DNA of 39,593 nucleotides from Pleurobrachia bachei (lineage: Eukaryota; Ctenophora; Tentaculata; Cydippida; Pleurobrachiidae): NCBI GenBank assembly GCA_000695325.1, contig AVPN01000103.1, forward strand, positions 39,837-79,429, read 5' to 3'. The translations under genes and the position numbers were made by a program. Shown here piece after piece: positions 32,452-39,593 of the stretch; within the stretch, counting starts at the first letter, position 1; each line of letters starts with the position of its first letter. Under the pieces are notes generated by a model. It was not told the origin of the DNA, did not search any database, and was given only the letters and a program-made list of their open reading frames with translations.

Positions 32452-32527
32452 GACCTGAGATTCCTGGAAATTCAGGATCTCCCTTTAGTAAATACACTGA
32501 TCTCCCCTTAATTTCCAGGAATCTCAG
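32452..32527. repeat. 76-bp perfect-stem hairpin
   Basis: CCTGAGATTCCTGGAAATT at 32452-32470 and its exact reverse complement at 32509-32527 flank a loop of about 38 bases. It could be a very small MITE or the terminal repeat of a larger element. It directly precedes the 296-bp tandem repeat. Confidence 0.7.
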
Positions 32528-32528
32528 G

Positions 32529-33060
32529 GGCGCCGTTACGATCTGGGTGTTTGGTGGCCTGTTTACACATGCGCGCTGCCAAAAAAGTTGATTCACTGAA
32601 ACGGCTCTAACCGCCGAACCACTCAACCGTTTTGGCTAATTCAAAGTTTATCGGATAGACCATGTCAAGGCCTAACCCCAGCCCTAACCCTAACCCTACT
32701 CGAGCCCTAACCCTAAAAAACTTTTTTCAGCATCGGCGAAAACACCCAGATTTTAACCTTTTCCGTCGTGTTTTTCCGTCTTGGGTCATCCAAGTTCAAC
32801 TTGCAGTTGGCCATCAGCCATCAGGGCGCCGTTACGATCTGGGTGGTTGGTGGCCTGTTTACATACGCACGCTTCCAAAAAAGTTGATTCACTAAAACGA
32901 CTCTAGCCGCCGAACCACCCAACCGTTTTGGCTAATTCAAAGTTTATCGGATCGGATAGACCATGTCAAGGCCTAACCCCAGCCCTAACCCTAACCCTAC
33001 TAGAGCCCTAACCCTAAAAACTTTTTTCGGCATTGGCGCAACCACCCAGATTTTAACGCT
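32529..33060. repeat. 296-bp tandem repeat with telomere-like CCCTAA motifs
   Basis: Two diverged units begin GGCGCCGTTACGATCTGGGTG at 32529 and 32825. Each contains a run of CCCTAACCCTAACCCTA-type sequence (about 32674-32719 and 32972-33018) and ends near CCCAGATTTTAAC. Related phrases (GTTTTGGCTAATT, CCTAACCCTACT) recur to about 33320. Short plus-strand frames here just translate the repeat. Confidence 0.85.
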
Positions 33061-33524
33061 GGCCCAGCCATCAGGCCATTGTGTGCTTGATTGCAAAGCG
33101 CTGCAGGTGACAGGGCAGTAGCATATGCCAATACCAAGCACAATAATGGCTCACAACCGTTTTGGCTAATTTCTCAGTTGAACACAGTGTGCAGTGTCAC
33201 ACGCTCAGACCAATTTGAGAATCAAATCGGAGCCTGGAGCCTCGAGGCAGTCTGATAGGAAGTCTTAATAATAAGCCATAACCACATAGGTCATAGCCCT
33301 AGACCTAACCCTACTTTAGGCATTACTCTTTAAGTCTTAATAACCGTGAACCGTCAGTGGCGAGTGCTTAGCAACGACACTCAAAGCATCCAGATTTCCC
33401 CTCGATTTGTTTACTAATATTTCTAACTGTTTTCTTTTCACATTAAAACGATAAACATCATATTTCTCTCCATTAGTATGTTAAATGTAGTGTTCACCGG
33501 CTCTAACTAAAAGCACTCACCACC

Positions 33525-34724
33525 ATGCTACTGTTACTTTTCTCCCTTTCTTTGACGTCCCTGTCGACAGCAGATGAAATGGCTGCATTTCCAAACTATA
33601 CTGCGACACTCGGACAAGATGTGGAAATCCGATGTTCTGTTCTATACTATTCATATCACGACAGAGATGATTGTTACATGGACACCTGTGGAATATCCTG
33701 GGAATTTGGAGGGGAACCTCTCCAAAACTCATCCCGTGTTAAAGAACGCCAGTTTTATTCGGTTGGTTTTGCTGCGCTGACCTCGGATTCTGTTGCCACA
33801 GCGGAACGGGTTGGTTTGTCAACGAGGGACGAATTCGATAGGGCCGAATACTCTCGTTACAATTACAAAGATTATATAAAAGAGGCGGTAGTCTATTTGA
33901 ACAGCGTTGTAACGATTACTGGAGTAACTGCTGATGATTTGGGGGTCTATACCTGTAACTATACAGATTCTGATCCCGATCACTATTATTATAGTCGACC
34001 TGAATTGCTGAAGAATATCACTATCTCTGAAAGTGATACAGCCACAGAAAATACTACTGGAATTTACTCCCTTCTAACCAGTGAAGTGTTTAGGCCCTCC
34101 ACTATTTATGCCCAGTGCATCACCTATGGTGGTCCGCCAGTTTGGAAGGCTAGGGTTGCTACTGACGACTGTCCTGCATCCTACACAAGCAGGAGCAATG
34201 CGTGTGAAGATAGCTCCCTAGTTAATTTGGATGATCTGAAAAAACAGGATTTTTATCACTGTTTTGATTTTACGGAGGCCACCTCTTCTGACTCTCTGTA
34301 CGGATTTTCAGTCATCAAGTTCTCTGACGTGTCATGTGAACCAGATGAATTGGACGCTGTGGTCTTTTACTGCCTACAAAATAATAATAATACAAAATAC
34401 GATTCATATTGGAAGGGTTACTTTTCCATGACTGAAGCAAAATGGGACGCAGTGAAGGAGCAGAATTACGAATATAGGAGTAAGGTTAGTAGGCCGGATA
34501 GGGATGATGAGATATATAGCGCACTGATTGCTATCCCAACCTTCATGTTTGTTGTTATCATTGCAGTACTAATTACTGCTTCGATTAGAGGAAAGTGCTG
34601 TTATACCCGTCGTACTCTCTTTGCAACTCCGGTTACGGTACCAGTCTCGGTACCAGTCTCTACAGCGACTGTTGTTCCTATTCAACAACCTAGTGCACCC
34701 CCTGCATACAGTCCCAATTACTGA
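33525..34724 (+). CDS. Ig-like type I membrane protein with PSAP/PPxY tail
   Basis: This is a single-exon gene of 399 aa. Residues 1-16 are a signal peptide (MLLLLFSLSLTSLSTA). A V-type immunoglobulin-like domain follows with Cys37, Trp59 and the DDLGVYTC motif (Cys144), plus two extra cysteines (50, 55) that may pair. A second extracellular cysteine-containing region (about 190-330) is not recognised. A hydrophobic helix at about 335-358 is followed by a short basic stop (RGKCCYTRR) and a Val/Pro-rich cytoplasmic tail that ends PSAPPAYSPNY. PSAP binds Tsg101/ESCRT-I and PPAY binds Nedd4-type WW domains, so sorting or ubiquitination is likely. Several NxT/NxS sites fit a glycosylated ectodomain. 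Ligand unknown. The 3' part is copied twice downstream next to the acyl-CoA dehydrogenase. Confidence 0.85.
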   Translation: MLLLLFSLSLTSLSTADEMAAFPNYTATLGQDVEIRCSVLYYSYHDRDDCYMDTCGISWEFGGEPLQNSSRVKERQFYSVGFAALTSDSVATAERVGLSTRDEFDRAEYSRYNYKDYIKEAVVYLNSVVTITGVTADDLGVYTCNYTDSDPDHYYYSRPELLKNITISESDTATENTTGIYSLLTSEVFRPSTIYAQCITYGGPPVWKARVATDDCPASYTSRSNACEDSSLVNLDDLKKQDFYHCFDFTEATSSDSLYGFSVIKFSDVSCEPDELDAVVFYCLQNNNNTKYDSYWKGYFSMTEAKWDAVKEQNYEYRSKVSRPDRDDEIYSALIAIPTFMFVVIIAVLITASIRGKCCYTRRTLFATPVTVPVSVPVSTATVVPIQQPSAPPAYSPNY

Positions 34725-35062
34725 TACTATCTAGTTAACTGAAAACAATCTGAGATCGTGGTTTCTGGTTTAAAAGTTGAACTATTAAAATCTGCCAAAG
34801 TGAAAGGGTATTATAGTAGGTATCTCCCTATCACTAATCTAAACTGAAAACAATCTGCGTTCTGGTTTGTTGTGGCTTTATTGAACTCTTGATCTTTTAA
34901 ACTGAGATTTGTAAATTTCTTATCGTGTTTAGTTTCTTATACTTTATTTGTAGAACTGTTAGTAAATATAAAATCTACCATGCTATTGGAACATGAAAAC
35001 TTTCAATCTATGAGGCGTGAACTAATACTGCATAACTCCCTGTATATCTTGTTTTTTTAGCC

Positions 35063-35246
35063 ATGTTAGGTTGCGCCAGGAGGCTGTTGACCAAGACCAA
35101 CCTCTCCCATGCTCGAACCCTCGTCATAACGCCTGAGCATGAAGCTCTGAAGGAAAATCTGATGAAGTTGATCCAAAAAGAGATAAACCCCAGGTGTGCG
35201 CAGTGGGAAAAAGATGAAATATTTCCTGCACATGAGGTCTTCAAAG
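35063..35246 (+). pseudogene. Truncated first exon of acyl-CoA dehydrogenase, copy 1
   Basis: This copy has the full start of exon 1 (MLGCARRLLTKTNLSHARTL) but is cut after HEVFK, where sequence from the Ig-gene tail (second copy, out of its own frame) follows. It has no donor at the normal place. The preceding TTGTTTTTTTAG-CC is identical to that before the complete gene. Confidence 0.9.
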
Positions 35247-35375
35247 TGCTGTTATACCCGTCGTACTCTCTTTGCAACTCCAGTCTCGGTACCAGTCTCG
35301 GTACCAGTCTCTACAGCGACTGTTGTTCCTATTCAACAACCTAGTGCACCCCCTGCATACAGTCCCAATTACTGA
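35243..35375 (+). pseudogene. Ig-gene cytoplasmic tail fragment, copy 2
   Basis: This copies the end of the Ig-like gene, from the codons for the membrane-proximal CCYTRR to its stop, followed by its 3' flank. It lacks signal peptide, ectodomain and most of the membrane helix, and is fused behind the truncated dehydrogenase exon in a different frame. Confidence 0.88.
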
Positions 35376-35713
35376 TACTATCTAGTTAACTGAAAACAAT
35401 CTGAGATCGTGGTTTCTGGTTTAAAAGTTGAACTATTAAAATCTGCCAAAGTGAAAGGGTATTATAGTAGGTATCTCCCTATCACTAATCTAAACTGAAA
35501 ACAATCTGCGTTCTGGTTTGTTGTGGCTTTATTGAACTCTTGATCTTTTAAACTGAGATTTGTAAATTTCTTATCGTGTTTAGTTTCTTATACTTTATTT
35601 GTAGAACTGTTAGTAAATATAAAATCTACCATGCTATTGGAACAGGAAAACTTTCAATCTATGAGGCGTGAACTAATACTGCATAACTCCCTGTATATCT
35701 TGTTTTTTTAGCC

Positions 35714-36348
35714 ATGTTAGGTTGCGCCAGGAGGCTGTTGACCAAGACCAACCTCTCCCATGCTCGAACCCTCGTCATAACGCCTGAGCATGAAGCTCTG
35801 AAGGAAAATCTGATGAAGTTGATCCAAAAAGAGATAAACCCCAGGTGTGCGCAGTGGGAAAAAGATGAAATATTTCCTGCACATGAGGTCTTCAAACTTC
35901 TAGGTAGGTCAGAAGGAAGTAATACTGCATTATATTGTCAACCACTCAACCTACCATGTGATTAGTTCCTTACCCTCTCTCTCTATGTGTCCAATGTAAT
36001 TAGTTCCTCACGTGAGAAACTTATTTCATTGGTGAGCTCACCCTCTTTCTCTCTCTCCAGGCGATAACGGCTTCCTCGGGATATCAAAACCTGTTGAGTA
36101 CGGTGGTCTTGGCCTGGACTACAGTTACGAAATCATGGCTGGTGAGGCCTACGCAACGATTGATTCCGGTGGAGTATCCATGGCAATTGGTGTTCAGTGT
36201 GACATGGCAACCCCAGCTCTGGCAAAGTTTGGGTCACACCATGTTAAGGAGAATTTCCTGAAGCCCACCATTGCCGGGGATTACGTGGCCTGTTTGGGTG
36301 TTAGTGAGGTGGGGAGTGGGTCAGATGTATCAAGTATCAAAAGCAAAG
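35714..36348 (+). pseudogene. Acyl-CoA dehydrogenase exons 1-2, copy 2
   Basis: Exon 1 (35714-35903) and exon 2 (36061-36348) are complete, with normal splice sites, and appear identical to those of the full gene. Exons 3-7 are absent: 69 bases after exon 2 the sequence jumps to the Ig-gene tail. The donor of exon 2 could in principle splice to exon 3 at 37799 by skipping the third copy, so it may still serve as an alternative 5' end. Confidence 0.85.
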
Positions 36349-36416
36349 GTAGGAACTGGGCAGTGGGTCTGATGTATACAGTAAGCAAAGGTAGGCTGGT
36401 TTTTTCTGTCTCATAT

Positions 36417-36655
36417 TTAGTAGGCCGGATAGGGATGATGAGATATATAGCGCACTGATTGCTATCCCAACCTTCATGTTTGTTGTTATCATTGCAGTAC
36501 TAATTACTGCTTCGATTAGAGGAAAGTGCTGTTATACCCGTCGTACTCTCTTTGCAACTCCAGTCTCGGTACCAGTCTCGGTACCAGTCTCTACAGCGAC
36601 TGTTGTTCCTATTCAACAACCTAGTGCACCCCCTGCATACAGTCCCAATTACTGA
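36417..36655 (+). pseudogene. Ig-gene membrane helix and tail fragment, copy 3
   Basis: This copies the Ig-like gene from SRPDRDDEIYSALIAIP through the membrane helix to the PSAPPAYSPNY end and stop. It has no start codon or ectodomain. The join to dehydrogenase intron sequence at TTTAG looks like an acceptor, but its phase does not fit the preceding dehydrogenase donor. Confidence 0.88.
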
Positions 36656-36993
36656 TACTATCTAGTTAACTGAAAACAATCTGAGATCGTGGTTTCTGGT
36701 TTAAAAGTTGAACTATTAAAATCTGCCAAAGTGAAAGGGTATTATAGTAGGTATCTCCCTATCACTAATCTAAACTGAAAACAATCTGCGTTCTGGTTTG
36801 TTGTGGCTTTATTGAACTCTTGATCTTTTAAACTGAGATTTGTAAATTTCTTATCGTGTTTAGTTTCTTATACTTTATTTGTAGAACTGTTAGTAAATAT
36901 AAAATCTACCATGCTATTGGAACATGAAAACTTTCAATCTATGAGGCGTGAACTAATACTGCATAACTCCCTGTATATCTTGTTTTTTTAGCC

Positions 36994-39162
36994 ATGTTAG
37001 GTTGCGCCAGGAGGCTGTTGACCAAGACCAACCTCTCCCATGCTCGAACCCTCGTCATAACGCCTGAGCATGAAGCTCTGAAGGAAAATCTGATGAAGTT
37101 GATCCAAAAAGAGATAAACCCCAGGTGTGCGCAGTGGGAAAAAGATGAAATATTTCCTGCACATGAGGTCTTCAAACTTCTAGGTAGGTCAGAAGGAAGT
37201 AATACTGCATTATATTGTCAACCACTCAACCTACCATGTGATTAGTTCCTTACCCTCTCTCTCTATGTGTCCAATGTAATTAGTTCCTCACGTGAGAAAC
37301 TTATTTCATTGGTGAGCTCACCCTCTTTCTCTCTCTCCAGGCGATAACGGCTTCCTCGGGATATCAAAACCTGTTGAGTACGGTGGTCTTGGCCTGGACT
37401 ACAGTTACGAAATCATGGCTGGTGAGGCCTACGCAACGATTGATTCCGGTGGAGTATCCATGGCAATTGGTGTTCAGTGTGACATGGCAACCCCAGCTCT
37501 GGCAAAGTTTGGGTCACACCATGTTAAGGAGAATTTCCTGAAGCCCACCATTGCCGGGGATTACGTGGCCTGTTTGGGTGTTAGTGAGGTGGGGAGTGGG
37601 TCAGATGTATCAAGTATCAAAAGCAAAGGTAGGAACTGGGCAGTGGGTCTGATGTATACAGTAAGCAAAGGTAGGCTGGTTTTTTCTGTCTCATATTTTT
37701 CTCCTCCCCCCCCCCGGCCCCATCATTCTTCTCTCCCATGATATTGATATTATTTTTTTAGTGTACCCACTAACCCAATATACCACTATAACCCGCAGCA
37801 CGAGTTGAGGGTAACGAGTGGGTAATTAACGGAGGGAAGATGTGGACCACAAATGGAACTCAGGCTGACTGGATGTGTATGTTGGTCAATACCAATGACA
37901 ATCCCAACCCCCACAAGAGCAAGAGTCTGATCTGTGTACCGATGAAAACCAAGGGTGTAGCCGTACACAGGTACTTATGATCGAGAGTAATATTATGATA
38001 TCTGTATACATTCAAAATCATGATTCAATTGCAAAAAGTTGCAGTACTTTTTGCAACAAAATGAAACAATTTGTTTAGGAGATTAACATGACCCCTTCCA
38101 TTCAAGGAAGATCAGTAAGATGGGGATGCATTCCTCTGACACAGCCGAGATTACGATGGAGAATGTGAGAGTTCCCCTAGACAACCTTATTGGCGAGGAG
38201 GGAAGGGGATTCCAACAACAAATGAACCAGTTCCAAAATGAACGAATGTAAGTTATATAATTCCCCTCCAAGCCCAGTTATTCCCCACACTACTTGTCAA
38301 GCACTGACTGTAACCCCCCCTCTAACTACTGTAACTTCGGTCCGGTACGGAAAGGTCTTAGGTCAGTCTCATATGAGACAACACATTAATCACCAAATTT
38401 CATTTATATTCAACACTCATTTTCAGTTACGCTGCGGCAGGGGCTATTCCTGCCATGGATCGAGCTATTCAGGAGACTATTGAGTATTGTAGCCAGAGGA
38501 AGGCGTTTGGCAAGAGTATCCTAGATAACCAGTATGTTCATTATCGGCTGGCAGAGTTACAGACTGAGGTCGAGTGTCTCCGAGCTATGCTTTATCAGGT
38601 ATTATACTGTTTTTTTTAAAACCATTTAGTCTAAACTGTTACTTTCCAGAAGAAAGCAGAAGCATGTACCATATGTTCCTCACTGACACTTCTCCCTCCC
38701 CTCCCCCTAGTGTGTTGACCAGCATGTTGCTGGGGAGGACATTACGCCTCAGGCCACTATGCTCAAGTTAAAGAGTGGTCGATTGGTTCGGGAAGTTGCT
38801 GATTCTTGTCTTCAGTTCTGGGGAGGTAGGTACACACTAGAACTTAGGTTCTCTTCACTATTTAGGTTTTCTCTTCTGCATTCCTTCATCGATCCTCAAG
38901 ATGCCACCACTCACCAGTCAATCATTCCCAGCTCCTCTTCCCACTATCCCCAAGTACCAACCCCTCTCCCACTATATACCATGTCCTGAACTCCCAACGC
39001 CCCTATCTCCCTCTCCCATCAGGTATGGGGTATACGGATGACGTGTTCATCTCACGAATGTACCGGGACACCAGGCTAATGAGTATTGGAGGGGGTGCGG
39101 ACGAGGTTATGCTCAATGTAATCTGCAAATTCATGGGAACTGACCCCGGGTCACGAAGTTAG
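36994..39162 (+). CDS. Mitochondrial-type acyl-CoA dehydrogenase
   Basis: This FAD enzyme makes the alpha,beta-double bond in acyl-CoA and passes electrons to ETF, in fatty-acid or branched-chain amino-acid oxidation. Seven phase-matched exons give 405 aa, normal for the family: 36994-37183, 37341-37628, 37799-37970, 38107-38247, 38427-38598, 38711-38825 and 39023-39162. The first 20 residues are basic and suit mitochondrial import. FAD/substrate motifs are SEVGSGSDV and WVINGGKMWTTNG. QRKAFGKSI is family-typical. The usual YEGTSE catalytic segment is SIGGGADEV, so the base is probably Glu262 in NERIYAAAGAIP, the position used by isovaleryl- and long-chain dehydrogenases (inference). The substrate is not assignable. 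The start is supported by TTTTTTTAG two bases before the ATG, which implies a 5' UTR intron or trans-splicing. Confidence 0.93.
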
Positions 39163-39593
39163 AGGATACTGTGTCCAGTGCTTATCAGTGGTGGTGGACA
39201 GTGGTGGTGAACAGTGTTTTATACTCCGCCAGAACTGGCCCCTTTTCATGTTTTTGCTTGTTTTAAGAGAGGAAAGATTCGGCGTGTCACTGGAAATGCT
39301 CTCAATGTGTGACCCTCATCGGTCTATAATGATACCAAATATATTCAAATTTGTATTAGCTTCGTTGTTTGGAGCAATTCCCTTCGGTTAATTTATTTCC
39401 ATGTGTTTAAAACGTAGTGTGTTTATCTGAGTACCCCCCTCTCCTCCTCTCCCCGGATATCTGGACTCTGGAGACTGAAACCGCGATTCGTGAATCGGCT
39501 TGGTAATGAAATTACCCCACAACGCGAGCGCCCCGGTGGGCGCGAGCACGTAGGGGTAATAATATCGCTTGTACAGCGGGAAAAAAATTCCTG
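39163..39593. other. 3' flank of the dehydrogenase, no gene seen
   Basis: No coding exon was recognised. Near the window end (about 39511-39560) ATTACCCC and GGGGTAAT form an inverted pair around a GC-rich core with CGCGAGCGCC and GGGCGCGAGC, which may be a hairpin or an element end cut by the window edge. Confidence 0.45.

Larger units (their letters stand above)
34489..37700. repeat. Three staggered tandem copies: Ig-gene tail plus acyl-CoA dehydrogenase 5' exons
   Basis: Unit 1 runs from 34489 to 35246, unit 2 from 35243 to 36420 and unit 3 from 36417 on. Offsets are 651 (unit 1 to 2) and 1280 (unit 2 to 3). Junctions share short identity (AAAG at 35243-35246, TTAG at 36417-36420). Only isolated differences are seen, for example 34995 against 35646, and a changed VPVS repeat that units 2 and 3 share against unit 1. 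Confidence 0.95.

Noticed and set aside
36400-36470. Possible fusion transcript from dehydrogenase exon 2 into the Ig membrane helix
   Set aside because: The acceptor-like TTTAG join leaves the Ig segment out of frame and reaches a stop quickly.
1-39593. tRNA or rRNA genes, CRISPR arrays, LTR or virus-like elements
   Set aside because: None could be supported by eye; isolated box-like matches (for example GGTTCGA inside the LINE) lack the rest of the structure.

Overview
The window is animal genomic DNA. It carries multi-exon genes with GT-AG introns, mostly about 60-400 bases, and animal-specific families: a furin-activated matrix metalloproteinase, an Ig-type receptor, a class A GPCR and three axonemal (motile cilium) genes. 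It also has non-LTR retrotransposon fragments and CCCTAA-like repeats. The species cannot be read from the sequence. Compact genes and short introns would suit a non-bilaterian or other small-genome invertebrate, but that is a guess. No retroviral, LTR or capsid-bearing element was recognised.

Layout. 105-3743 (minus): ankyrin-repeat gene with an internal 1192-base tandem duplication and a fold-back element in one intron. 4639-12093 (minus): DRC3 (nexin-dynein regulatory complex), 11 exons rebuilt to 520 aa; its 4.7 kb intron holds a broken GPCR gene and a 5'-truncated LINE. 12395-14345 (minus): two near-identical DNAL1 genes (outer-arm dynein light chain 1), made by a 1378-base tandem duplication that also copied the DRC3 start exon and the FAM227 end exon. 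14474-17909 (minus): FAM227-family gene. 18250-30615 (plus): a large matrix metalloproteinase gene, head-to-head with FAM227. 30855-33500: LINE ORF1 remnant, a small hairpin and a 296-base tandem repeat with telomere-like motifs. 33525-34724 (plus): single-exon Ig-like membrane protein. 34489-37700: three staggered copies of the Ig-gene tail plus the first exons of an acyl-CoA dehydrogenase, whose complete copy is 36994-39162 (plus).

How the genes relate. FAM227, DNAL1 and DRC3 lie head-to-tail on one strand with gaps of 128 and 301 bases. I see no canonical poly(A) signal in those gaps, and acceptor-like sequence ends a few bases before the DNAL1 and DRC3 start codons, so this may be a ciliary operon or co-expression block. 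The metalloproteinase is the most unusual locus. Its 5' part (signal peptide and first galactose-binding-like region) and its 3' part (furin site, catalytic domain, hemopexin) are each present twice with every exon length and phase kept, around a single central part. This would allow four isoforms.

The common theme is local tandem duplication of several ages, often spanning the 5' end of one gene and the 3' end of its neighbour. Duplication of splice-site segments is a smaller version of the same thing. The youngest copies could be assembly artefacts; the diverged metalloproteinase copies are unlikely to be.
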